In this document: piece after piece, positions 45,862-57,839 of the stretch
Layout of the letters: each line of letters starts with the position of its first letter
Position numbering within the stretch: position 1 is the first letter of the stretch
From: Smallanthus sonchifolius
Lineage: Eukaryota; Streptophyta; Magnoliopsida; Asterales; Asteraceae
Assembly (NCBI GenBank): GCA_023525975.1
Contig: CM042032.1
Span: forward strand, 21,954,001-22,018,000
Direction: 5' to 3'
DNA: 64,000 bases
The notes under the pieces: model-generated
Told to the model about the DNA's origin: nothing
The model's input: only the letters and a program-made list of their open reading frames with translations
The model's database searches: none
Made by a program: the position numbers and the translations under genes

Positions 45862-45992
45862 GAACTTGGTATCAGAGCCATTGATTATAGTGAACTAGGA
45901 ATCTAAATTGGAACCTAGTCTATAATCTAAATGACTCACTAAAACGTTTTCATTGCATAAGCATTGCATGACAGAACTTGGTATCAGAGCCA
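45862..45992 (+). other. F: duplicated leader and primer-binding site beyond the 3' LTR
   Basis: Positions 45862-45972 repeat 37669-37779, the first 111 bases after the 5' LTR, including the primer-binding site. At the shared four bases TGAC the sequence jumps back to the LTR end and repeats GAACTTGGTATCAGAGCCA, stopping exactly at the last base of the 14-base primer-binding site. The B LTR follows. Confidence 0.9.
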
Positions 45993-46672
45993 CTGTTTAG
46001 TTGAGATTGGCGGAAACAATCACAACTATGCAATGTAAACAAGAAACAATGATAATACTGATATATACAAATTGTATTAATCTTCAAGGTTTACAAGTTA
46101 TAGAGAAAACTCTAAGGATGCACACACGTACAATGAGAAGATACAATACATATAAAGGAACTTAGAATCAAGACAGACCCTTGATTCTAAGGATCAGATC
46201 AAACACAAGCCGTTGATCTTTGACAGTTACAAGTTACACTACAATTGGTAGACAACTAAAAGACAAACTGCAACAAACAGTATGAATCAGGTCAAAAGTC
46301 TTCTTAGGAATCTTTGTAGGAGACTTCAGAAGTAATAGCTTTTCTTTAATCATCTGCACCAATAACATTCCTTCTGCTGATAGATGTGTCAGAGTTGCAG
46401 CAAAAGGTGTCAGTAGCAAAGTCAAAGTTGCTAATGATTTGCCTATCAGCAACATCAATGTTTGATGCTGCTGAAAAGCCTATCAGCAGCAACTTTGGAC
46501 TTCAGCAGATAAGGATATCCGCAGCCTAGTAGTTCATCAGCAAGTAGTAGTTCATCAGCAGGAGAACATAACTATCAGCAGCATATACCTTATCCGCGGC
46601 AACTTGTAAGTCAGTAAAACTATAGAGTCCGCAGCATCTATACTTAGAGAACTTTGTAGCCATCAGTCTATA
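45993..46672 (-). repeat. B: 3' LTR, main part right of element F
   Basis: It resumes the B LTR with the 16-base duplication and aligns to the A LTR through GGCGGAAACAAT, the hairpin block near 46160-46195 next to a TATA-like run, and degenerate family palindromes (46440-46600). It ends CAGTCTATA, followed by the purine tract of B read on the minus strand. Confidence 0.8.
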
Positions 46673-46705
46673 TCTCCTCCTAGACTGATGCAACCAAAAC
46701 TTCTC

Positions 46706-49700
46706 TTACTGTCTTTGTTCCTGAATCTTTTGCATGTTAAGGACATTCCTTGCAGTCTCATAGCCTCTTGGATCCTTGCTTGGATTTTCAAGAGGAATTT
46801 TAGATAGAAATTGTATGTCTTTGCTTCGCATGCTAAAGATAGCCTTGCTTGAACATCTCAACTTTTGTCCTCTGACATCTAGCAGTGTATATTCATCCTT
46901 GATAGCATTATAGGACCATTTGACAATTGGAAAGTGGGATTGGAGAGGTTTAGCATCAATAACAACATCTTTGCTGGGTTGAAATGATGTTTGATCACTA
47001 GCAACAGATGTCTCCCACTTTCATTATCAGGCTCATGAGATTCACCCAGCTCCGTCATTCTCCTTAAATCAAAGTCTGAAAGTTGCATCACTTCATCCGT
47101 ACACTTGTATGTTGATCTCTTCATCTCTGCCTTTCCCCTGAACACTTCAAACCACTGATCTGATTCAATGTAAAACCATATCACAATTTCTCTTGATTCT
47201 TCAGATATGGTAGGAGGTTTAGTTTTCTTTTTGGGAGGCTATTGATGAGAGGGAGCTGGGTGGGAGGATTTGGACTCTTTGGGAGGGGAGGAGAGTGATC
47301 TAGGAGGGTGAGAGGGAAGTTTTTGGACAGAAGGAGGAGAGGTTGAGGGAGTAGACATGGGTTTCTTTGGTTTTCTTTCTTCTATGTAAGTGTCTACCCT
47401 TCTTTTAGAGCCTATCTTCTTCATCCTTTCTTCTTCCTTTTTCACCTTAATGTAGAGGGCTTGTAGGTTCATGAAGTTCATGGGACCCAGCCTCTTTCCA
47501 CTCTCACCTCTTGCCTTTAGGAAGTCCATCATGTCCTTCCTTTCTTCATGGTTTCTAACATTAAAGACAATGGCTTTCTTAGATTTCATCCGGGCTTTTT
47601 CTTCTTCTTCAGCCCTCTTCTTCTTGCCCAGTTCACCAGATTGACCCATGAAGTCTATGTAGATTTCTTTATTGGATAATTTCTCAATGTAGTCTGCATC
47701 CTCACCTTGAGAAATCAGAACTGCCATCCACTCCTCCCTCATCTCTTTAGCAAGTTCAGAATCAGTAATTCTGAACTTGGCTTCTTCTGCTCTCTTTCTC
47801 TCTCTCTCTTCATCTTCTTTATTTAACTGTTCCTGTAGCTGTCGGGCTAAGGCTTCATCTTCTGTTATTTATGAAGCTGCAGGAACTTGAACTTTTGTTC
47901 TATCCAGTTGCCTTGCCTGCAACTGGATCTGTTGTTCTCTGAAGAGCATGGCAGCTTTTCTTTCTTGAGCTTTCTTGAGTTCAGCCATCTCTTCTTCTTC
48001 TCTTTCTCTTCTTCTCCTTTCCACCTCCTTCTTTTCTTCCTCTATTTTCTTTGCTTGTTCTTCTGTCATGATTCCTTTCCCTTTGTCTTTATTGGATGCC
48101 TCTGCTTCAGCTTCATAGATCACAATAGCAGAGGTGGGAGTTGCTATTGAGACCTCAGCCTCAGCTTCATTGGCAATTTGAGAAGAGGACAAGGGGGGGG
48201 GCAATTTGTTCTTCTTCCCATTCTTCTCCAGTTACTACCTTCCATTCTGTCATAAACTTCTATTTCTCTTTTCTTGTAGATTCTTCTTCAGTGTTTAGGA
48301 TGACAGTTGGAGAAGAGGGAAGGGACAAGTCTGAATCAGATTCATCTATTGCAATCCATCCCTCCTTCTCAAGAAAGGTTTTGACAATTTTGATCATTTC
48401 TAGACTTTTCTTTGAGTTGATGTTGCAGATGTGTGATCTGAGTTCAAATACCTTACAAAGGAAGTCTGGATTGAGCAGTAGGATCTCATGGATATTGTTG
48501 ATTATGAATGTAGATCCATCACACAGAAAGAATTGAAACCCTGAAGGCTCAGTGCTTGACCATCCATGAACTTCCAGTCCTCTAACCACCTCATTGTATA
48601 GGAATTGTCTTAAACATAGGACTTGTTCTTCAGTTCAGACCCTGCTTCTTATCAGCTCCATTATTTGGCTTTGCCTTTCATGTCTTTCTTTTGCCGCTCT
48701 TGAGGACTCTGCTTCTACATCCTCAAGGCTTAGATAAGACACCCTTTTTGCTTCTTTAAGGAACTTCTCAAACCAAGGCATATTGTCTTTACATATATCA
48801 TGATATCTTTCAATGGCAAGCCTGGCAGATAGGTCCTTGGAAGTGTTAACACTTTCAGTCAGGTGCAGGGACAGGATTTTAAGCAGATTTAGGTTATCCA
48901 AGATAAGCTCTTTGACTCCAGCAAATTCCCAACCAATCCAGAATCTTTTAAAGATGCCATCATACCCCCATGCTAGAATAGAGTCAAATTCCAAGTTGTG
49001 TGCAGTTAGTGGGAATTCGGGGGCTATGACTCTCCTGGAGATGTTAGCAGCAGCTTCAAGTATTTGGACTTCTGGGAATGCTTCTTCTTCCCTTTCTATC
49101 TCCCTCTCCTCACATTCCTGGTAACTATTCTCCATTCTTCCGGGACCTCTCCCTCTTCATCTCTAGAGTCTTCCCATTCAATCTTCTGAACTTGAATAAA
49201 AGAGGGCTTGAAGATTGTTCGTTGAAATTCCTCTTGTTCTTTGAATCATTCTTCCAGACTATAATCATCATCTTGAAGGCTTTCCTTCCCCTTTTTGGTT
49301 GCATCAGTAAGCAAAGTTGAATCAGTTTTAGTGCCCACTGATACAAGGGAGGTAGGAGCAGAGCAGGTACATATGTGGGACTCATGCATAGAAGCTTGGT
49401 GCCTTAATTTAGACACTTCAGTATCAATTCTAGATTTTGAAGTTTTAAACTGTCCTTATCCACAGATGTGGAATCCTTGGAACTAGATGGGGCCTTAGGC
49501 CTAGCCTCTACATCCCCATCACCTTGGTTTTCTTGGCACCTGGGATTCCTCTTAGTGAAAAATGTTTCAAAAGATACATTTTCACTAAGAGTTGTCGTGG
49601 TTAGGGACTTAGTGATGTTATCACTGTCCTCCTGGTCAATTGATAGACCAGAAGTAGTGATAGACCCTTCCACATTCACTCTATCAGAACTCCCAGAGTG

Positions 49701-51017
49701 AACCTTCTTGGGTGATGAACTTGGGATGGGTACATTGGCAGCCAAGTCAATCAATACCTTCGAGATAGTGGCAGTTGGAGAAGGTATATCATCTTGACTA
49801 GGTGCCTCTACACTTAAGTTCAGAGAAGAAACAAAATTAAAGGGCTCAGAGGGTTGTTCTATGGATCCGAGATGTGATCCTGATCCTAATAGAGATTCTT
49901 CCAAGGATGTTTCCCTACTAATGTGGCTATCCCTTATGATATTCTCATCAAAGTGTTGTGACTCTAGATGGGGGCTTTTGGGTTGGGATTGGGCCTCTGA
50001 GCCAAGAATAGAAGGACTTTTCTTGCTCTTTTCTCTTTTCCTGGTATAGCTCACCTCAACTGGGGCCCTTTGTTCCAGTTGGGTTTGAAGAATGGGTGTA
50101 AGTATTTGATGTACCTGTGCACCCTTAGTAGGATGCACAGGGGTTCGAACAAAAGAGACAGTTGTGTGTTCAGGCTGTGTAGTGGAGGGTGTGGGATCAG
50201 TATCAGCTGAGACTGTTGAACTGTCACCCTGGGTACTTTGTATGTTCATCATTGTAGATAACAATGGAACATTGACCCCTGAGAACTTTGCTGAAACAGT
50301 TCTCATACTTTTAAAAATATTATTTTTATATCCCCCAATCATGTAGACTCTTGCTGGTTTTGAAAGATCTTTTAATTCATGGTTAAAAACTTTCTGCAAG
50401 AATCTGGGGTACATATAAAAGGCTTGTTTTACCCCTTCCTGAAGGTTGTATCTCAAACCTTCAAAAATCAAGTGAGAAAAGTTGAAACCCTCCCCAGTTA
50501 TCATACCTTGAATAGTAGAGGCAAGACCAGAGTTCAATTGATTCCATCCACTCCACTTCTGTGAGATACATTATAGAAGAGTGTGGCACAAAAACTTCCA
50601 TGGAGGACCCATCAGCACCTTCTCAATGGTGTATTCTTCTTGATTTCTAGTGTACCCTATGTATACAAAGGTCCTCATGTACTCATTCCTGGTGTATGAG
50701 TTGGCGGCACCCTCGTCATGAAGCTTGAGATGTTTTCTAAGTGTAGCTTCTGTAATGGTGATATCCTTGCCGTCTACCTTTGATTTGATTTGGGGAGTCC
50801 CCTGTTCGGTAGAGAAGACGACAGAGTTCCAGAAATCTTCCATATGGGGTATGTAGATTGTGGGGTTGATAGTCAGAGCAAAGTGTATTTTTGACCGACA
50901 TAGAAAGTCGATCATATCATTGAACCCTTCTGATTTCTTACCCTTAACAAGATATGCCGTTAAATTATGTTAAGTTGAGAACTTGTCGTCAGGGTTATTG
51001 ATGTCAACATTTTCCAT
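46706..51017 (-). pseudogene. B: Sirevirus env-like ORF, broken
   Basis: The start is the ATG at 51017 (MENVDINNPDDKF), after a pyrimidine-rich leader. In-frame stops lie near 50968, 50571 and 49404, with shifts near 49140 and 46960. The N-terminal domain (YIPHMEDFWNSVVF, ITEATLRKHLKL, WKFLCHTLL, AFYMYPRFLQKVFNHEL) matches the equivalent domain in element 1. A long Ser/Pro/Thr linker follows, then a helical domain (49135-48260) and a strongly charged coiled coil (48204-47240, EEEKKEVERRRREREEEEM). The C-terminal domain has WFYIESDQWFEVFRG and ends near 46706. About 1437 codons. No membrane span is obvious. Confidence 0.75.
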
Positions 51018-51312
51018 TTTGGTGAGGTTTGGAGGGAAGGATGAAGCTTTTAAAAGTTGGTTAAGTGTGGGGAAGCTTTGAATGCTTGGGAGAGAGGGAG
51101 AACAGATGAAAGTTAGGTCAGAATTGAATGTGAAGAGGTGAAGGAGGGAATTTAATTTTGTTATAACGGCAAAAGTTTGGGCAACGGTCACTTGTACCGT
51201 ACAAAAAGATGAAGCGTAGCACACTATAGCAGTCATCTACAGTGACGCTTTACTTTTTACTATGTTACAGCTGTAACACATTGTAGCAGTCATGGTAAAG
51301 ACTGACAGTGAC

Positions 51313-51575
51313 TTTTTATAGCGGGTAAAAGTTAATTTGAACCATTTTTACCCATCCACGGCAAACTTGGTTGCTGCGGAAGGTTAAGTCTATCAGCTGC
51401 AAAACATGGTTGCTGGTGATGGATGTAATGGTCTGCAGCAAAGATGTTGCTGCTGATTGCCTTAAAGCTATCGGTAGCAAACTTGTTCCTGCTGATAACT
51501 TAAGGCAGTCAACGGCAAATTCTTTGCTGCTGATGACTAAACCTATCAGCAACAAAAATGTTTGTTGCTGATCAT
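51313..51575 (-). promoter_or_regulatory. B: internal palindrome cluster followed by TATAAAAAG, candidate env-like promoter
   Basis: Decayed GCTGATA/TATCAGC half-sites and palindromes occupy 51575-51360. In the minus direction TATAAAAAG follows at 51321-51313, about 300 bases before the env-like ATG. A second TATA-like run lies near 51160. The leader in between is pyrimidine-rich, like a plant 5' UTR. Confidence 0.55.
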
Positions 51576-51651
51576 TTATTTTTCAAAAGACTTTACTTAC
51601 AACAAAAGAAAGACAAACACATTTATTATTTTTTGTTTTTGGAGAAAAATT

Positions 51652-53090
51652 TTAATCAAAATTAATCATGCCAATAGACTCAACTAGATATCTACATCTA
51701 GCTTCATCAAAGTCTTTTGTGAATAAGTCTGCATATTGCTCATTAGTATGAACTTTGGTTAAAATGATTCTTCTTTTCTCAGCTTGATCTCTGATAAAAT
51801 GATACCCGATGCCAATGTGTTTAGTCTTGGAGTGCTACACAGGATTATTTGTAATTGATATGGCACTCTTGTTGTCAATGTGAATAGGAGTTTCCATGAA
51901 AGTCACCCCATAATCCAGCATTCGATTTTGTATCCAGGTGACTTGTGCATAGCAACTTGAAGCTGTAATGTATTCTGCTTCTGTTGTAGATGTTGATACA
52001 CATATTTGCTTCTTGCATTGCCATGACATCAGTCTTCCACCCAAAAACTGACATCCTCCTAATGTGGATTTTTTGTCCAAGTTGCATCCTCCATAGTCAC
52101 TATCAGTGTATGCATATAAGTTGAATTTATCGTTCTTAGAGTACCATAGCCCAAGTCCTAGAGCTCCCTTTAGGTATCTAAAAATTCTCTTGACAGCTTG
52201 GAGGTGTGAGTTCTTTGGAGCTGCTTGATATCTTGCACACAGACATACTGCAAACATGATATCTGGTTGATGCAGTTAGATACATGAGTGATCCAATCAT
52301 TGCCCTGTACTGATGTTGATCAGTGTCTTGACCATTTTTGTCTGGGGACAGTTGATGGTGCACTTGCATAGGAGTTCTTGCATTAGAGCAATCAGCCAGT
52401 TTGAATCTTTCCAAAATGCTTCTGACATATTTGGATTGACTGATGAAGATTCCATTTGGAACTTGTTTGACTTGGAGACCCAAAAAGAAATTTAGTTCAC
52501 CCATTGAACTCATTTCAAACTTTGAGTGCATTAGGATCTCAAAATCTTTGCATAATTTCTTCTTTGTTGATCCAAAGATGATGTCATCTACATAGATTTG
52601 CACCAATAGAATTTCTCCCCCTTCATCTTTTATAAACAATGTCTAATCAATGGCACCTCTTCTGAAATTGTTGCTGAGTAGATAACCTGACAAAGTCTCA
52701 TACTAGGCTCTTGGGGCTTGGTGTAGTCCATATAGAGCCTTGTCTAGTTTGAAAACTTTGTTTGGATGTGAGGGATCTACAAAGCCTGGAGGCTGTCTAA
52801 CATATACTTTCTCACCAATCTTCCCATATAGAAAAGCACTCTTGACATCCATCTGATAAACAGTAAAGCTTTTGGATGCAACATATGCTAGGAAGATTCT
52901 AATAGCCTCTAGTCTGGCAACAGGAGCAAAGACTTCATCATAGTCAACTCCTTCTTCCTGAGTGTATCCCTGAGCCACAAGTCTGGCTTTGTTCTTAATT
53001 ACAATCCCTCTTTCATCTTGCGTGTTCCTAAAGACCCATGATGTGTTAAGATTTACACATCCATTTGGCACAAAACTTCGCTCATTTAAC
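51652..53090 (-). pseudogene. B: reverse transcriptase and RNase H, truncated and broken
   Basis: The frame enters in RT at SWVFRNTQDERGIV, then ARLVAQGYTQEEGVDYDEVF, YQMDVKSAFLYGK, ALYGLHQAPRA and the catalytic YVDDIIFGS (about 52580). Stops lie near 52700 and 52650 and a frameshift near 52260. RNase H follows with TDSDYGG (about 52100), TEAEYI (about 51980) and HSKTKHIGIGYHFIRD, ending at the stop 51654-51652. The RT N-terminus and all upstream domains are missing. Confidence 0.85.
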
Positions 53091-54826
53091 GATCAATTCT
53101 TGGTTATATTCAACGTTTAGACCATTATTTGCTTCATTTCCTGTTTTGTAGTTTTTTTATGAAGCTTGGTGAACAAAAAAGAGGATTCCAGGATAAAAAG
53201 TGAAGTTTTAGGGTTTCTGTGATGGAAGCACGGTCGTGCCCCCTACTTGGCACGGCCGTGCCAAGCTTGCAAACCCTAGGCACGATCGCGCCCACATCTT
53301 GCACGACCATGCCAAGCCAAAATTCAAGGCACAACTGTGCCTTGACTCCCCACGGTCGCGTGTCACCTCGTGAGTCTGAACAGCCATACTTCCTCGATCA
53401 GCGGGGACCCAATGGAAGCTCCGGATCGGTCAACCCTCTGTCACACGGTCGTGTTAAGACCTAGACACGACCGCGCCTTGGTACCTGGCACGGTCGTGCC
53501 TTCTCTCTTGGCACGGTCGTGCCTCCCCTTTTCTATTTAAACAGAACTTAAACTCTCATTCAGGAGTTCAGCAACCAGAGAGAAAAACCCACTGTTCCAG
53601 CTCATAATATCCTTGTTCCAGCCACATTTCAAGCTTCTTAGAGAGGATACAACATCAAAAGGATCACCATACATCAAAAACAACATCTAGGCTTGGAGGA
53701 GTGGTTTGATTCTTGTTTTCATATCATGTTTCTCACTATTTTTCACTGCTTATTTGTAATTTTTGTACTCATGATGAGCTAAAACTCTTGTTCACTTTGG
53801 TTTAGATGAAGTTTAGATACATTTGACAACATTCATGGATTATTGGCAATTATTGTGTTAATGTTATGACAACCGTATGATTATTTTTCGATGAAATTAT
53901 ATATTCAAGTATTTTGAGTTGTTTACAAGACTTGTATTTGTGTATGCCATATTATGTTGAAAAACTTGTGGTTTATGCTTATATTTATGGATTGGTGTAT
54001 GTATTTATACTAACTTATGGTATTTAACTAGGAATGGTGAATGAAGTCTTGTTTATGAATCATTATATTTGTATGTGTATCCTTATGCTTATGTTTGGAA
54101 AGACAAAGTGTTTGTTATGATGTTTCATGCTTAGTTTTATGTTTATCTAGGAATTGTTGACACATTCTCCTAATTTATATAACCTTTGTATGAACATTGT
54201 ATGTTGAGGAAATGCATATTGTTGTCTAATTTAATCAACTTGAGGTGGGTAGTGTGTTGTTCATATTATCTTTCCAACTAGTTGTTGGATTAGTGTACCT
54301 TAATCGAAAGCTAGTTCAATCTTTATAAACATTGACATGATTGTTAAACACGTAAGCTTCATTGTATGACTTTAGGTGGTTGGTTTGTATAATTCATGAT
54401 GGCTTTCCGAATGGTCATTTGATTAGATATCTTTGACGAGAATTTAGTCACTTTATGTTTCGTGTATTTACCATGCTTCTATGACTGTATTGAATGTATT
54501 CTAGATGATTCGACACCGAAGTGATATTTTCTCCTTGATTGTTTGACTTGTGATCTTAGTTTAGTTTATATATTTGCATGCTAGTTAATTAAAACAAAGT
54601 CTTCAAAATATCCTTATAACATCGCTTGATTGAATCTTAGTTCTGGTCTATTATTGCATTCCACCATGTCCACGGATTGAAATCCGGTTCTTACCTTTAC
54701 TATATTGCTATCCGGCGGGTACACTGCCCGGTGTGTGTGTGTGATTAATCTTTGGTGAAAACCCTTTTTAAAACTCTAATTGTGTAAAAATCTTTATTAA
54801 AAAAATATATATAGTTTACCACATCA
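53090..54826 (+). repeat. C: 5' LTR (about 1.7 kb)
   Basis: The inner end TTACCACATCA is fixed by the primer-binding site. The outer end cannot be set precisely because there is no second copy in the window. No gene lies in 53540-54826. Confidence 0.7.
53229..53540 (+). promoter_or_regulatory. C: LTR palindromes followed by TATTTAA
   Basis: About ten copies of the GGCACGGTCGTGCC type (arms of 6 bp, centre 2 bases), several decayed, precede TATTTAA at 53534-53540 by ten bases. The module matches the internal one at 60930-61037. Confidence 0.7.
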
Positions 54827-54832
54827 AGTTTT

Positions 54833-54850
54833 TGGCGCCGTTGCCGGGGA
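54833..54850 (+). other. C: primer-binding site, tRNA-Asp
   Basis: TGGCGCCGTTGCCGGGGA, complementary to the 3' end of plant tRNA-Asp, six bases after the LTR. Identical to the site of element D. Confidence 0.95.
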
Positions 54851-55154
54851 CACGGTTTTGCAAGAACGATTGGAATTAATTTTTAGTCATTTAGTATATA
54901 TATTTTTTGTGCATATCGTGTTTTCTTGTTTGTTATTTTGCAATTTCTTTTTGTGTATAGATATTTTGCGTTTTACTTGTTATTTTTAGTTGTATTTGTG
55001 TATATATATATTTTAGTTAAGTTTTTATTCCATCTTATTTTTCATTTTATTTTTATTTCTTATTTTCAATTATTTTATCTTTGTTTTTGTCTAACTTGTG
55101 TTTTCTTTGTCATAGGTTCGCGTATTTAAATCTAACTTGTCGTGCAGATCGTGT

Positions 55155-56858
55155 ATGTTCTCAACTCCCGTCGAGGAGGTTCCTGAGCCGTCTTCCGAGC
55201 CGGAGCGTGATCTTCCTCGGAGATTGAAAGCCCGTTCCCGATTTGTGGCCCGATTACTCGAGTTTGATGAGGTTGTTGTTGACGAGGTTGTTGTTGACGA
55301 GGTAGAGGAGATGGCCAACGAGGATGCGGGTCGGACGCTTTCGGATTTTGGCAAACCGACACTTGAGGGTTTGGATTCGAGCATCAATAGGCCGACGGTT
55401 GGAGCACATCAGTTCGAGATCAAATCCAGCATTATACAGATGGTGCAGAACATGTGGCAGTTTGATGGCAAGGATCACGAGGATCCTAATAGTCATTTGG
55501 CCGGTTTCTTGGAGATTTGCGCCACTTTCAAAATTCGTGACGCTACCGACGATGCTATTCGTCTCCGGTTATTCCCGTTTTCCTTACGGGATCGAGCCAA
55601 GGCTTGGTTACTGTCACTTCCCCTAGTTCCATTAACACTTGGGACCAGATGGCTGCTAAACTCTTAGAGAAGTACTTCCCTCCGAAGAAAACAGCAAAGT
55701 TGAGGGCTAGGATTCTTTCTTTCCAGCAGGACGACGGGGAGACGATCTATGAGGTGTAGGAGAGATTCAAGGAACTGATGAGGAAGGTTCCCCACCATGG
55801 ACTATTGAAGTGGCAGCAGTGTTAGACCTTCTACAATGGTCTAGATATGACAGGGAAGCAACTGATCGACGCATACGCTGGTGGAGACATTGGAACGAAG
55901 ACACCCCAGGAGGCGTATGACTTGCTAGAGAAGGTGGCATCGAAGAGCTACACTCAGCATACTTCTCGAGCGAGAACTCAGAGGCAGGGTGTCCATCAAG
56001 TGGATGGAATTACCTCTTTAGCTGGCCAGGTGGAAGCACTTTCCACCAAGATTGATCAGATGCACGTCCACAAGGCCCAGTCCTTGTGTGAGTTTAGTGT
56101 GCTTGTCAGGTTGTGGATCAGGGGGCCCACGAGCAGATTGATTTCATGTCCAACCAGAATCGACCCCAGAATAATCCCTACAGCGACACGTATAATCCGG
56201 GGTAGAGGAATCACCCGAATTTCAGTTGGAAGTCTGGCAACAATAGCCAGCAACCACCCGGATTCACTCAGCGCCCCCCATTCCAGCATCAGTCCCACCA
56301 GTCTCAGGGACAGAGTTCCTAGTTTCGACCTCAGTAGGGCCAGTTTCAAGGCCAAGGTTCTAGCAGCGGTCCACCACCCGCACCTGAGGGTAAATCCAGT
56401 TTGGAGGACATGGTTGCACGGCTACTTGCCAACTTAGAGAGTCAGAATCAGTTGGCAAAGAAGCAGAACCGTTACATGGAGGAGCGTTTTCACAAGCATG
56501 AGACTGAGTTGAGGAATCCGAAAGCTTCAATCCAGACCATAGAGAACTAGGTCGGGCAGATCGCGAAGCTTCTTTCTGAGAGACCGCCAGGTGGCCTGCC
56601 TAGCAACACTGAGCCCAATCCCAAGGCTCATGTGAAGGCCATCACTTTAAGGAGCGGTAGAGGCACAGGAATGGATCCACAGGTTCCTGTGCATGAGTCA
56701 TCCGAGGAGGAGGTTGCGATTGAGATTCCTGATGAGACACCGCTGAGGGGTAAACCGGCGAACACATCGCGCCCTCGCGAGCCTGTGATAGATTACACTC
56801 CCGCCATTCCATACCCAGGTAGATTGAAGAAGTAGAAGATGGAGGAGTAGTATGGTAA
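55155..56858 (+). pseudogene. C: Athila gag, broken
   Basis: The start is the ATG at 55155 (MFSTPVEEVPEPS). The core has FDGKDHEDPNSHLAGF, LRLFPFSLRDRAKAWLLSLP and, after a shift near 55622, EKYFPPKKTAKLRARI and FYNGLDM. Stops lie near 55757 and 55824, and a shift near 56090 precedes a Gln/Asn/Pro-rich stretch. The typical Athila segment KAITLRSGRGTG is at 56640, followed by TAG codons at 56833 and 56848. Many of the stops fall where the family would have CAG or TGG. Confidence 0.82.
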
Positions 56859-57839
56859 GTTTTTAGGGTTGTTTAAGAAGTTGCATATCAACTTGCCATT
56901 TGTGGAGGCTCTAGCTCAGATGCCTAAGTATGCGAGATTCTTGAAGGATATCCTCACGAATAAGAGGAAATTGGAGGAGTTGTCTCAGGTGACGCTGAAT
57001 GAGGAGTGTTCGACGGTGATTTAGAACAAGCTACCGGAGAAGAGACGAGATCTGCGGAGTTTCACCATCCCTGTTTGATAGGTAGCTTGTCGGTTAGCAA
57101 TGCCTTAGCTGACCTTGGTGCTAGCATTAACCTCATGCCGTATGCGATCTTTGCTAATCTTGAGTTAGGAGAACCTACACCGACACGCATGAGTATCCAG
57201 CTGGCCGATCGTTCGGTCAAGTATCCGCGAGGGATAGTGGAGAATATGTTGGTTAAGGTTGATCGTTTTGTGTTTCCTGTAGACTTTGTGATTCTGGACA
57301 TGTATGAGGACAAGAATGTCCCTATTATCCTAGGTCGACCGTTCTTGGCCACCGCCAAGGCCCTGATTGATGTGTATTCGGGGAGGCTTACATTGAGGGT
57401 GTATGAAGAGGAGGTGACCTTTCATGTTGCGAGATCCATGCATCAGACCCAGAATCAGGATGATTCACTTTACTTTGTCGAGACTATTTATTCTTGTGTG
57501 AGTGATCATCTCCAGGACATAGCTGAGGAGGAGTCCCTGGACACCCAGATTGTAGGATGGGAGACATTTGATCCGGTTAGTGAGGATCAGTTTGATGAGC
57601 AGTTGCATAGCCAGGAGAGCTATGAGTTTTCCCAGTGTTCAACGGTTTTTGCGATGGTTGATAGAGAGTCTGAGCCGATTAAGCGGCCTTCTATTGAGGA
57701 CCCACCACCTATTGAACTTAAGGAGCTCCCAAGCCATTTGGAGTATGCCTTTTTAGATGGTGAGTCTCGATTACCTGTCATTATCGCCTCTGATTTGACG
57801 AGTGATGAGAAGGAGAGGCTATTGGAGGTGCTGAAGTAG
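56859..57839 (+). pseudogene. C: Athila aspartic protease
   Basis: After FVEALAQMPKYARFLKDI the frame has a TAG near 57022, then the protease core NALADLGASINLMPYAIF, DRSVKYPRGIVENML and IILGRPFLATAKALID, with the Athila D-L-G-A active-site form. The C-terminal acidic linker runs to the stop at 57837. Element D has the same core at 29189-29955. Confidence 0.83.

Larger units (their letters stand above)
35273..45992 (+). mobile_element. Element F: young chromovirus (Tekay/Del-like Gypsy) with extra 5' ORF
   Basis: Two 2396-bp LTRs (35273-37668, 43466-45861) lie exactly 8193 bases apart with no indel and only two substitutions that I can find. Between them are a tRNA-iMet primer-binding site, an ORF of unknown function, gag-pol of 1463 codons with a C-terminal chromodomain-like end, and a polypurine tract (43455-43465). 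The 3' end carries 131 extra bases after the LTR. The insertion lies in the B LTR, with the 16-base duplication CTGTTTAGTTGAGATT on both sides. Confidence 0.93.
46673..53090 (-). mobile_element. Element B: Sirevirus-like interior (RT to env-like ORF), 5' half missing
   Basis: On the minus strand, from right to left: RT, RNase H, a palindrome-bearing spacer, a long env-like ORF and the polypurine tract (AGGAGGAGA, 46683-46675) next to the 3' LTR. Gag, protease and integrase are absent because Athila element C begins at about 53090; they may lie beyond C, outside the window. Same family as A by LTR and palindrome. Confidence 0.8.

Noticed and set aside
47887..48536. Plus-strand ORFs rich in Ser/Phe/Leu
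   Set aside because: They are the antisense of the Glu/Lys-rich coiled coil in the B env-like ORF.
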